Notes under the pieces: generated by a model
Told to the model about the DNA's origin: nothing
What the model saw: the letters and a program-made list of their open reading frames with translations, nothing else
The model's database searches: none
Made by a program: the position numbers and the translations under genes
Source: Fragilariopsis cylindrus CCMP1102
Lineage: Eukaryota; Bacillariophyta; Bacillariophyceae; Bacillariales; Bacillariaceae
Length of the DNA: 64,000 bases
Direction of reading: 5' to 3'
Assembly (NCBI GenBank): GCA_900095095.1
Contig: FMBT01000505.1
Span: forward strand, 1-64,000
Shown: piece by piece, positions 22,348-32,800 of the stretch
Position numbering within the stretch: position 1 is the first letter of the stretch
Layout of the letters: each line of letters starts with the position of its first letter

Positions 22348-24114
22348 TCATCGTAATGTACGCGATGATGATGGTGACTTGTTTTTGTAACCCAGAGGCC
22401 AGTACGCTCTATGAGATACACGACCAAACATTGACCGACTTGGTGATGACCATCCTTGTTTGGAGAGCTGTTTCAGCAATAAGGGAAATAATTGATCTGT
22501 TTTGTACCGAACTTCTTCTAGCATATCCCAACAATCACTCGATCTAAGTTTACATGAGTTATCATCTTCCTGTTCATTAATCGCCACCGCAAGTAGTTTT
22601 CTCCGCAGAATGAATAATGCCAATGTACTTTTTAGTACATCCAGGTTTGTTGCCTCTTCGTGTAAAACAATATGACAACCTCGTTGAATTTTCTCTTCAA
22701 AGCTTACTTTATGGAAAAATTCTCGTCTTCGATGTGAACTCTTTGAATTTTCCCCAACGACGAGCATATATCTCTCATTGGAAAAGAGTTCTATTAGCTT
22801 TGACAATTCTTTAGGATTAAGTTGAGTCCTGCCAAGTGACCCAAAAGCCAAAGTACGGCGACGTAGATGTTGTGGTGGTAGAAATATACGTTCGCCGCGA
22901 GCCATCTGCCCAGGTGTAGGAACCAACATATCACCATTAATTTTGGCAGCAGTGTTGATTTTGAAAGATTTTATCGTTGTTCCGTTGATACTACTTGTAC
23001 AGTTCGCTGAACTAACACAGTCTTTTTCATCAATCCCGTCACAAAATCCGTCGACCAATTTCGTCATACGTTCGAAATTCATGACTGTAAATTCAATTCC
23101 TTGAATCTGTCGAAATAAACAGAAAATTTCAGATATTTGTAGAATAAAATATGTCGTCATAACACTCTTAATAGAAGTCCCAACTAAACTTGATAATGTC
23201 ACTCCAAAAGCTATTCCACACAAATCTACAATAGCAATTTGTGCTTCGCCCTTGGCAGTTATATCAGCAATATTTTCTCGTTTCCCATCCCGGAATGAAT
23301 TATACAGAGACGTTCGAGTGGCACTACTCGTTAACATAGCAACTTGCTTGCAAGAATTTGCCAAAGTAGCCCATAGTAAGAATAAGCTTGGATTGATGTA
23401 TGTTACTATTTCTAGATAATTCCCCAACGCGTACACGATTGAGGCACGGAATCGCCACCGTTTCGAATCAGAATCAAATCGTCGACCCATTTTGGATGCC
23501 CAAACAAGACGAGTTACTTTTCCAAGTGCATCCTTTAATACCCATGTCAATGCTGCAGATATACCCAAGGTTTTAGCAGATTTTATACCTAATCCCATAA
23601 TAAGTGATTGTGTTCCGAGTACGTGTAGATTGGAATTAATAAAGCGTTGAAAGATTCTCCATTTCATAAAGTGATAGTAGGATTGATTTACACCCTGTGG
23701 TAAAAATGAATGCCGAAGTGCTCTCTTAATTCGTGTAGAAAGACTTTCGGATCTTTGATCGATCGAATATAATGCAGCTAGACCTTGTGACGATGATGCC
23801 CGTACAAATCGATCCTTTTCTGGATCATACACCAACGCCTCTGTAGTATTGAATTCAATATTACGATCTGATATGGGAGGTAACGAATACCTTTTTTCTA
23901 ATTCAGTCGTTGAAGGAAAGGATCGCAATCTTATTCGTCGTCGTGCATGACTTTTCCATCTTCCTCCGGTGTTGGTATGGAAGTTTACAATTGTACGTGT
24001 GTGTAATGGAAAGGCAGTTGCTGTATAATTATCCGAAACAAGCAGCAAAACTAATAGCAACAGCAATATTATTAGGCTTCTTGTGCAGCAAAAAAAAAGA
24101 ATTCGTGCTGACAT
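22348..24114 (-). CDS. RUS (root UVB sensitive, DUF647) family membrane protein, plastid-targeted
   Basis: 588 aa, single exon, ATG at 24114. RUS proteins act in plant light/UV-B and vitamin B6-related signalling and plastid function; the molecular activity is not settled. The N-terminus is a hydrophobic signal (SLIILLLLLVLLLV) followed by TATAFPLH, an Ala-Phe motif like the ASAFAP signal for import into complex plastids. The DUF647 core spans ~120-345: HSFLPQGVNQSYYHFMKWRI, GTQSLIMGLGIKSAKTLGIS, LVWASKMGRRFDSDSKRWRF, then ALGNYLEIVT, and AKGEAQIAIVDLCGIAFG. Several of these are hydrophobic and probably in the membrane. The C-terminal ~220 residues are less conserved. No missing-base site was seen. 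Confidence 0.9.
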   Translation of the reverse strand: MSARILFFCCTRSLIILLLLLVLLLVSDNYTATAFPLHTRTIVNFHTNTGGRWKSHARRRIRLRSFPSTTELEKRYSLPPISDRNIEFNTTEALVYDPEKDRFVRASSSQGLAALYSIDQRSESLSTRIKRALRHSFLPQGVNQSYYHFMKWRIFQRFINSNLHVLGTQSLIMGLGIKSAKTLGISAALTWVLKDALGKVTRLVWASKMGRRFDSDSKRWRFRASIVYALGNYLEIVTYINPSLFLLWATLANSCKQVAMLTSSATRTSLYNSFRDGKRENIADITAKGEAQIAIVDLCGIAFGVTLSSLVGTSIKSVMTTYFILQISEIFCLFRQIQGIEFTVMNFERMTKLVDGFCDGIDEKDCVSSANCTSSINGTTIKSFKINTAAKINGDMLVPTPGQMARGERIFLPPQHLRRRTLAFGSLGRTQLNPKELSKLIELFSNERYMLVVGENSKSSHRRREFFHKVSFEEKIQRGCHIVLHEEATNLDVLKSTLALFILRRKLLAVAINEQEDDNSCKLRSSDCWDMLEEVRYKTDQLFPLLLKQLSKQGWSSPSRSMFGRVSHRAYWPLGYKNKSPSSSRTLR

Positions 24115-25070
24115 TTTGAAGATTTATTTTCCTCCAGAATGAAGTAAGTGGTTGGCATAAATTCCAATCACCGGCACTTAGCGAGTACTTGTGTGGTTAT
24201 AAGAATGTATTGTGCTGTTGAAGGTAATTATATATGTACTTGTAGAAGTACCATACATAACGTACTTTGTGTGACGATTTGTTTTGTGATCACACACAAA
24301 TTACTTCCTGAGGAAGTTCCTGAGGAAGTCACGGAAATGAAGAAAAAAATCGACCACAGCATCTGTTTTGATATTTGATGGACTCAAGTGAAGTTCAAAA
24401 AAGCGACGACGTACTGCCAGTGTACTACTATGCGACTTGTTACAAGCTTGTTGCCACGCCTTCCATTTGTTTTTAAATTAAGTAAATAAAGTGTACGCGG
24501 GTCTCAAGAAGGAGGTTTAAAGTGAAAACACAAGCAACTAGCGTTTTGCCTCGCCACTAACTTAGAGCGATTAATCAGCCAGATCTGGCTCTTGGCTTTT
24601 GGGTCATCCGCAGCATAAGATTTAATATACTTTCTACATTGCTTTTGACAAAGGATAGCATCCACGTCGTACTGTAGTCTACTGTACTTATAGAGATGAC
24701 CTGGAGAAGATAATGCGTGAAAGCGGTTTTTCGACTACAAGATACGTTGTTGAGCTCAATGAAGAGTTAATGATGGACGCCGTCTACATCGAGGTGTTAA
24801 GAGTAAGGACGAATGAACACGTATAGATACCTCTTACAGTATTTGCTCTGACAATGGCTGGCTGTGTCGTAACAACTCACGACATGTTCATGTGATATAG
24901 AGAACGTTTGTTTGTGTGAACGAATGACTGCGCTCGATGTGTAGCGTATGTATATAAGCGTATTTCGTGGACAGAGCATAACACAATAAATAATAGTATA
25001 TTTTAAGTAATTTTAAGAAAATACAGGAAAAAGTGTCTCCTAAAACGAAATATTTGTTCAATATTACTCC
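24115..25070. other. Intergenic, no gene
   Basis: About 950 bp between the RUS and deaminase genes. It contains a duplicated 12-bp palindrome TTCCTGAGGAAG (24304-24328) and GCCAGATCTGGC (24579-24590). No coding frame or RNA gene is recognised. Confidence 0.5.
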
Positions 25071-26861
25071 TTACTTTCGTGTAATATCTGAAAGTTGTGC
25101 TTGTATTCTATTTCTGATGATTCTTTTGGTCTCTTTGTCAGTAAATGCATAATCCACTGAATTTAGAACAATATCTTTGAAATCTTTGGTCGTCAATCCG
25201 AATGCATCTTGTACTATATTATTATTGTTGGAATAATATGTCCATGCGAAACAAAATTAATCATAAGTATCAATCATAAGAATTATATAGTGTAGTGAGT
25301 ATTTGAGTGAGTGATCGGTTTACATACGTATTCTTTTTTATACATTTCGGATGCTCAAGGAAAAAAAAAATACCATACGATGAATTATTTTATAAACTTA
25401 CACAGAACGAACTCTTTTGTTACGTCCGTATTGAAGACACCAGGATCGTCCGTGCATATACAAAGGGGTGTTTGCTCTGAATCCATTGCCGCATCTGAGG
25501 ATGATGTTTGATACCATCAAGTAGACTCCCCCCAGAACTTTTCTCTACCAATTCCGTTGTCAAAACATTGCTAGTGGGACACGTTTCGACAGGAATTTGT
25601 AATCTAGCTAATTTCTCTTGTAACGTCGGTGGCAGAATGAGAGCGTGACCAAGTCTCATGGGACCAAATTCTAAAATTGCTAGTGCATCTTGATAGGCTT
25701 CGCTGTCCTGGTCCTCATCACTGCATGGAACTTCTCCACAATGCAGAGTGATCGACAAACCGCACCGACGAGCCTTTTCAAAGCAATTTCTAAAATCGAT
25801 GAAACTGCGTTTCAATGGGTTCCCCCCAAGATCTTTCATAGATTTAAAATAAAGTAAATGTGAGTATCATGATAAATAAAATTAAATCACATCATGCGAC
25901 TGTCACAAAATGTTGTACATACGGTTGTTATTATATAGAACTCACCAACACCGACAACTACACCAGGATACTCTTTCGCTAATTCAATGGCTAAGTCGAC
26001 ATGCTCAAATCCAGATTCTACCGGATTGGAACGATCAATACTCACTATGAAGGATGCGATCATGGGAAGTCGAGGATTAATCACTGCTTTCGTTGATACA
26101 TCCGATGATGACGATGTCGTCGTCGACGATGTATTAAGTTTCTCCAATTCCTTTTTATATCTTTCTTCTTCCTCCTTTCGAAACTTGATAAGTACATCAA
26201 TTATCGTTTCACAGTATTGTCGTTTGGTGGCAAGTTTATCGGTTGCAATATCTGACAAAGAAAATGTTCCTGTTCTACTAGTAGAATTATCACAACAAAG
26301 GAGTTTTTTAGTCAAGAGCAATCGTTTCGGTGTAGATCGAAGTTCTAAATATACCACGCCTTCTTTCGCAAAATCTTCTAGAGCTTCTCTTGTGATCTGT
26401 CGAATAGCGTCTAAGTCTACGACCACTTTACCAATCTCAGTGAAGAGAACAAAACACTCCTGTAGAGACCGGTGACGCTGCTTATTGTGTCTACTACCGG
26501 TCCCTTCCATAGTCGCATCCAAATCAGTCTCGGTATCGGCATTGGACGACGACAACGACGACGATGACGACGACAAGGAAAAATATTGGTCGTTGAGATG
26601 GATACCTCGTTCTTTTGCTAGATCGAAGAGTGTCCTCTCACGTATACTCCCATTCAAATGAGCATGAAGTTCAATCTTTGGAAAATTACGTAGGCTATCC
26701 CCCTGCTGATGCCGATTTAGTACAAGTATATTGTTGTCGTCGTTGTCGTCGTTGTCGTCGTTGTCCACGATTCTTTCATTAATCTGAACGGTAGTAGTTT
26801 TCAACGGGTCACTTTTCATCATTATTTTAGTTGTTGAGTTCAATAATATGTTCGTTTCCAT
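25071..26861 (-). CDS. Adenosine deaminase-like protein (ADAL / N6-methyl-AMP deaminase type)
   Basis: ADAL enzymes hydrolyse N6-methyl-AMP (and related 6-substituted purine nucleotides) to IMP. 496 aa with one restored base. Exons: 25946-26861, 25402-25832, 25071-25213; introns 25833-25945 (GTGAG..AAG) and 25214-25401 (GTAAGT..TAG). Metal site: PKIELHAHLNGS (HxH) near residue 62, a conserved His-Glu pair in ITLHCGE, His in RLGHAL, and the catalytic Asp pair in TDDPGVF. EVPCS and ETCPTSN also fit. The base is missing from the G run at 25465-25468: as written the frame reads PFVYARTILV-stop, and one added base gives PLCICTDDPGVFNTD, which carries the essential Asp. The start at 26861 leads a ~55-residue disordered extension with Asp-Asn repeats. 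Divergent from the MOSC gene. Confidence 0.88.
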
Positions 26862-27292
26862 GAGCACCGTACAATATATTGCAAAACAATACTCATTAGA
26901 CTTCCTTTCGATTTCATTTCCCTTGATCGTGTTGTATTATGATGATGTGATTTGCGATTTGCGATTTGTTTGCCTACTCTCGTAGATAACCCTAATCTTA
27001 TTAAACAAAAAAGCAAGATTCCAAACGTGGACAAATTCCAATCGTGCAAAAGGGGATCAGAGAAAATAGTGCTTTCACCAAATGTTTTTTCCTTGGATGT
27101 TGATGGGAGATATTGAGATATTATTATTGTACTTTCGTAATAATAACATCCATCATGCACATAAACAGGTCAACAGAAAAGAACTTTTGAAGCATGATAA
27201 CTTCGAAAAATATATTGAGAAGATTCTAGAAACTAAGAGACCCAAAGAAGAAGGACGTACTGTAGATCAGAAGCTTTTGAACACACATAATA
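26862..27292. promoter_or_regulatory. Bidirectional upstream region (deaminase / MOSC)
   Basis: 431 bp between start codons. A single AACCCTAA telo-box-like core is at about 26988-26995, with a duplicated GCGATTT nearby at 26953-26969. No gene recognised. Confidence 0.4.
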
Positions 27293-28543
27293 ATGAACAA
27301 TGTTTATCTTATTTTGAATGTAATCGTTTTATCATCCATAGTACATCTACCTACAACGACGTCCATAATAAATTTCTCCTATCTGCCGTTGACAAATCTT
27401 TATAATCATCACTGTCCTAATCTCAATAAACGAAATCAGTATCATCCATTTGCTTCGACCACAAGACCATTCTCTTTGTTTTTCTCTGCAATGTTATCAC
27501 AAACAAATGAAAATGAAAATGAAAATGATGAAAATGTTGTCATTACCGATTTAGCAAGATATGCAATAAAAGGATTGTCGGGTGATAAACTTTCCTCTGT
27601 CTTAATACCAAATGATGGTGGTGTTCAAACATTCCCAGATGATCGACGATTTGCTTTACTAAAAAGAAAGAGCATCGATAAATTTGATGAAAATGATCCA
27701 CAATGGTTGTTTAAGGGTGACTTTTTATGTGCTTTTACTGCGCCGGAACTGTTGGCATGCTTTCACAGCAAATATGAAATTGTAGAGGATAAGCTTAATA
27801 ATAATGGGACAGATGATATACAACGATTATTGACTTTATATAATCGCGACGAGGAAGCTATTAGTGATAATGAAGTGGTCCTTGGCCCGATCGACTTAAA
27901 CCTACAATCGGGACGAGAGGAATTGGCATCATTTTTCTCAAAAGAATCCAAAGAAGAATTGGTGTGTGTGACCAACAAACAAAAACAACAACAAGGTGAT
28001 GATGATGATAGTAATAATAAAGTACCACATACCTTTCAGTTTGGTAATACCAGAGCTGGTGTGAAGAATAATCCTGGTGGTGATACACGTGTGGTACATA
28101 TTGTCAATAAAAGTACAGTTCGTGAATTCTCTGATAAAATTGGTATGGATCTAAACGCAATGAGATTTCGACCAAATATCATAATAGATGGAGTAGAGCC
28201 ATGGAAAGAATTTGACTGGATTGGACGTACACTGCGGGTAGTATCTTCGTCGTCGTCGTCGTCGTCGTCGTCGTCATCATCGTCAGCTTCCGGCGGTAGT
28301 GGTAGTACTCTCATTATAAAGATCTTATCAACGACGGTCCGATGTGAGGGTGTTGGGATCGATCCTCTAGGTCCCAATAGAGAAAAAGTGGATGTTCCGA
28401 AACTTCTTGCCAAACACTATCCTGAGTATGGTCCGTACCTGGGGGTGTATGCCAGTCTTGAAGTAATTGACGGTGATGGCAACAGCGATGATATTGGTAT
28501 TGACAAACTCTTGTCAGTGGGAGACACGTTGGAACTACTATAG
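27293..28543 (+). CDS. MOSC domain protein (MOSC_N + MOSC, mARC/YcbX-like) with signal-like N-terminus
   Basis: MOSC proteins bind molybdenum cofactor or mobilise sulfur; mARC/YcbX members are N-hydroxylamine reductases. 416 aa, ATG at 27293, single exon. The N-terminus is hydrophobic (LILNVIVLSSIVHL), a possible signal or transit peptide; a second in-frame ATG (AMLSQTNENEN) would give a form lacking it. The beta-barrel MOSC_N domain begins at ARYAIKGLSGD and continues through FPDDRRFALL. The MOSC domain shows FRPNIIIDGVEPWKEFDW, the family signature, and TTVRCEGVGIDP with the conserved Cys. A run of Ser codons (TCG)n and SGGSGS interrupts the MOSC domain near residue 320. No frameshift. Confidence 0.85.
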   Translation: MNNVYLILNVIVLSSIVHLPTTTSIINFSYLPLTNLYNHHCPNLNKRNQYHPFASTTRPFSLFFSAMLSQTNENENENDENVVITDLARYAIKGLSGDKLSSVLIPNDGGVQTFPDDRRFALLKRKSIDKFDENDPQWLFKGDFLCAFTAPELLACFHSKYEIVEDKLNNNGTDDIQRLLTLYNRDEEAISDNEVVLGPIDLNLQSGREELASFFSKESKEELVCVTNKQKQQQGDDDDSNNKVPHTFQFGNTRAGVKNNPGGDTRVVHIVNKSTVREFSDKIGMDLNAMRFRPNIIIDGVEPWKEFDWIGRTLRVVSSSSSSSSSSSSSSASGGSGSTLIIKILSTTVRCEGVGIDPLGPNREKVDVPKLLAKHYPEYGPYLGVYASLEVIDGDGNSDDIGIDKLLSVGDTLELL

Positions 28544-28663
28544 TTAAAGCTTACGACGAAGGATACAGTATACAATCAACTAACTACTTCGAAGTACAAT
28601 AAACGAATAATGAATTTAAAAGATAATTCTATCACTCTATCTATTTATTTAATTTAAAGTACA

Positions 28664-29065
28664 TTATGATGATATAATTGGAACGATAGATGATGGGGAT
28701 CGTTGTCGAAAGCGACGAAGAATGTTACGAATGCCACCCTTTCTTCGACTTAACTTCTTCTTTGATGATCCAGTTCGATCTTTCTTTTCTGGTATGAAAT
28801 TTAGTGTTGGTTCTACTCTCTCATCTTTGAGACCACGTTGGAGCGCCTCATCGCGGCATTCTTTACAAGCTGATATGTAACTTTGAGCAATGATTGTATC
28901 TCTGGTGCTTTGATTATCATCCAACGATGTAGTATTAAAGTTTTTTGTGGTTTTCTTCTGGGTGGAAATGACTTTATGAACGCTTCGACTATGTCGTTCG
29001 TTTCTAGTCTTGTTTTCTTTTCCGCTCAATGCTTCTAGTCCTCGAAGACTATAATTTCGATTGTC
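28664..29065 (-). CDS. Fragment of a diatom-type RGLE-repeat family protein, start not found
   Basis: The reading frame is open from about 29085 down to the TGA at 28664-28666 but contains no ATG upstream of the conserved part, so the 5' end is missing, spliced or frameshifted. The order NYSLRGLE, then ERHSRSVHKVISTQ, IIAQSYISACKECRDEALQR and G matches a widespread protein family of diatoms (RGLE ... VL-EQ-Q ... IA-Y ... S-A ... A) of unknown function. The C-terminus is basic (KKKLSRRKGG). An out-of-frame ATGATG at about 29060-29065 suggests one missing base could give the start. I would treat it as a possibly intact small gene. Confidence 0.4.
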   Translation of the reverse strand, partial: DNRNYSLRGLEALSGKENKTRNERHSRSVHKVISTQKKTTKNFNTTSLDDNQSTRDTIIAQSYISACKECRDEALQRGLKDERVEPTLNFIPEKKDRTGSSKKKLSRRKGGIRNILRRFRQRSPSSIVPIISS

Positions 29066-29070
29066 ATCAT

Positions 29071-29854
29071 TGTCGTCAAATTTATTTCAATGAACTTTCT
29101 CTTACTATCTTATTATTGCATCTAGTAGCTGGAGCAACATCATAGCCTGATATCATTCAGTTTAGTAGTAACATTAGAATTCAATCAATCAGCAGCAATA
29201 CTGCAAAAATGATACCCATCTTTTACTGCTATCTTTCTAGCTTCAAGTTCAACATGTATGGTGGTAACAAGAACAGTGTCCCTTCCTTTAAATCACCAGG
29301 AACTTGTGAACAAGATGCACATGATGCTGATGAGAATCAACAGTGCATTGATGCACTTTCAGAAAGTGTCACTGAATGAAGATGGGTGTGATGTTGCAAT
29401 TGACCATATCATTCCACAAAAAGATAATGATATATAATGCTTGTATTTCATATAGGATAGTCATATATGAGCTGATGGGTGCCTATGCCTTCTTACCACT
29501 TGAACTAATAGTAAGTTAGTTAGTATTTAGTATTTTAAAAATAATTAAATTATAATGACACCATTTTAGTCAAACAACCATTTTAGTCAAACGAGTCAAA
29601 TTCCTGCTTCCGACTGCGTGACCGTTGAGGTGATTGATTCATCATGTCTACACGGAAATGTACTGCGTGAATAAAAAATAAAGAATGAAAGATGAAAGAT
29701 TTATGATTCTCGATTATTGTTCTTGAATCGTGTTGTTATTATTGACTAGTATTGACAACACAAAATCAAGAAAGACCAAAGAAAAGGAACAGAATACGAT
29801 AGGAACAGGAACAGAGATAACAAGTTGAAAACGTACAACAAACAATCTGACTCA
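29071..29854. other. Intergenic, AT-rich, one small open frame
   Basis: The only open frame of note is 57 codons at 29209-29379 (+), MIPIFYCYLSS... ending ALSESVTE, with no recognisable family, so it is not called. The rest is AT-rich, with TTTTAGTCAAAC duplicated at 29565-29592. Confidence 0.4.
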
Positions 29855-32800
29855 ATGAACAACGGCTGGGTGAAAAGCGTCGATCCCAATAGCGGGCGAG
29901 TCTTTTATGCAAATCACGTTACTCGAAAGACACAATGGGTGCCACCCGAAGGATGGGTAGAAGAGGAAACTTCACTCCTTCCACCGCAAGCTGTATCTGA
30001 AGACGAAGATAACGAGGAGGAACTTCCATCCAACTGGGAAACACTGCACGATCCAACAACAGGAAAACCATTTTACGTCGATCATGAACGGAAAATCACT
30101 CAATGGACACGTCCTAAGGTTGAAAAGAAGACCGCGGCTATTTCGTACGCTCCAGCTTCCACGAGTGCTCCTAGTGCAACCACATCAGCGGCAATGGCGC
30201 GAATTTTAAGAGCCACGGGCGGCGTTAACAGTAACAGTAGTGGTACAGCAACAGCGACTTCCCTCCAACGCTCGTACTCAGAAGAGGCCACGTACTATCA
30301 GCATTCCCATTCAGGTGCATCAACTGATGTTGACTTTTCAGATTCTATGCCTACACTTGATTTTTCCGTCAAAAAGGTGGCCGATAAACATCGATTAGAA
30401 TGTCCCCATTGCGATGTTTTATTTACCTTGAGCAAACGTCGTCATCACTGTCGTTTGTGTGGTGATGTATTTTGTGATGCATGTAGTTCACACCGCGTGG
30501 AGTTGCCACTTCCTGGTGTTGAATTCGAAAAGCCGGTCCGGATTTGTGATTTTTGCAACCAAGACGTTGAACAGGGAAATTTCTTTTCGATGCGTCGATA
30601 CTTGACACCATTGACGTTGTACGATCCCAACATACCCGATGATATGGACGATACGGAAAATGGTGTCGCTACACCCTCGAACGTGAACGATGCATTAGCT
30701 GCACTAACATCCGATTTGAACCAGTTGGTTCATAACTCTGAAGGTTTCGAATCAAAGGTAACAATTCCTCCAAAGGTTCTTGTTCCATGTATAATCAAAC
30801 ACTTAAACACAAAGAAAGATACAGCAAATCGCGCCATTCGAGCCTTGTCTAGTTTGCTCAGTATGGGATCAATAGTTGGTAAGAATGACTATGCACATGC
30901 TGTGTACTTATACGGTGGTCGAGAAACTTTTGACCGTATCATAAAGATCCTCGAACGATCGGGATCGGATCGGAAAACTCTTTTCGTGCAAGAACAAGCT
31001 GCACAAGCTATGTTCTACTTGACTGATGGGCATGTTTTGTCGACATTGATGCAAAAGGTTTCTCAACTTAGGTCTCGGAAAATGAGTAGTACGAGAAGCA
31101 GAGATAGTAGCGATGACGACGAGGATGACTACGAGATCGGTGATTTGGATTCTCTTGATATTCAACTAACCTTGCGTAACGTCTTAGATCATTCATCTCT
31201 CAGTAAGAATCCTAACCTTCAAAGATGGAGTGCTGCCACCGTCCGCAATTTAATTCTTGAGGATCAACGTCGATCATGTTTGGCTGTAAACGAGGTAGCA
31301 GCTCGGATGTCCTCGGGAGAAGCGGGGTCGTCGTTAGAATATGACTCATCCTAGACCAAATGGTTTCAACGGGCGGGATCATGATTTTGTGTAGTCTGAT
31401 TGGGGCTGATGATTCAGATACTCGAGCACACGCAACGGCTGCCTTAGGGGCAACAATTTCGGCAACGCGGGCTATTGATGAAGCATTTGCATCGCTGTAT
31501 GAGATGACCGGAGGTGCAGCTGGACGAACCGACAAGAAGGATGGTGATATTGTTAGAGCCATTACTGCCGGTGGGGGGTGTGGATCCTCCGTCTCGCAAT
31601 TGTTATTGAGCGCCGACAACTCCGTTGCAACTATGGGTTGTCAATTTCTATCGTCTCTTGTTCTGCCCCTCCTGGTCGACCCAATGGGATGCGCCACTCT
31701 ACCCTCACAGTATGATTGTCGCAATGATCAGTCGGGATTAGGAGCTTGTCGGGAGGCGGCAATAGAGATTGCAAGTGAGAGTTGTTTGCCCGCGCTAGAA
31801 TCCTTGGTGCGGGAAAATGGTAGAACGAATCGTCCCGCTGAGCTAAGAAAGACAGCCATGGAGACATTAGCTGCAACAGTATTGGCAGTCGGAGAAATGG
31901 GCAAATCATGGGCAGGAGGAAAGTACGAGGAAGGTATGGGAATGAATGGTGCCCCCGCCACATTGACACGAGCCGTCGCTGCTCTCAACGATGAAGGACT
32001 TATCGATGTTGCACTCGATGTGTTGAAGTCATCGTCAGTCCAATCGTTAGGGTCAGCCAATGACACTCCTGCCTCTAGAATTAGAGAGTCAGGTGGGATT
32101 ATATTGGGTTCGTTAACTTCGTGCTCAGCGGAGGCAATTATGGAGTTACACTCTCGACAGGTGCTGTCTTCTCTAGTGCTAGCAGCTAATGATGCCAGTA
32201 TGACCGCACCTTCCACACTACGAGGAGATTCGGCCCCACGGTGTTTGGGAATGTTGGAAGCAGCCTCTGCCGTGCTCATGTTTGCCTGGCAGCACCCATC
32301 AGGAGCATCCTCCGAATTACTAGATAGATTGATTGAAGCATTGGATGCTGGGACTATTACGTATCTGTTCCGGGTCATGAACTCTGAAATGGATTGGGAT
32401 TCTCGAGACAAGTCTTCTGGTGGGATGAAGGCACGGTCTGCAGCCTGCCAACTCTTATGCTGCTTATTTGGAATTGCCATGACAGATGAGACAGCTATAG
32501 GTATGCGGCGATTAATGGATGCATGTGATGATGACCAATCCCAAAGAAGGGTTAAAAAAGGCCCAAGAAACATAATGGAAGCTGTACTAACGGTATTACA
32601 GAATTCTTTAACTCAAGCGCATAAAATGCTAGTCGGTGGAACAAGTCGGGGTGCTCATTACCAAGCCGCGTTGCTGGATCTCGTAGAGTCCTCTCTTCTA
32701 GCCACTGGCAGTATGTGTGGGTCTTCAATTGCTCCTGGTGGTGGAGATGGAACCATGATCAAGGGTGATGCAATGCTGGCAATGAGAGCAGATGAATTTG

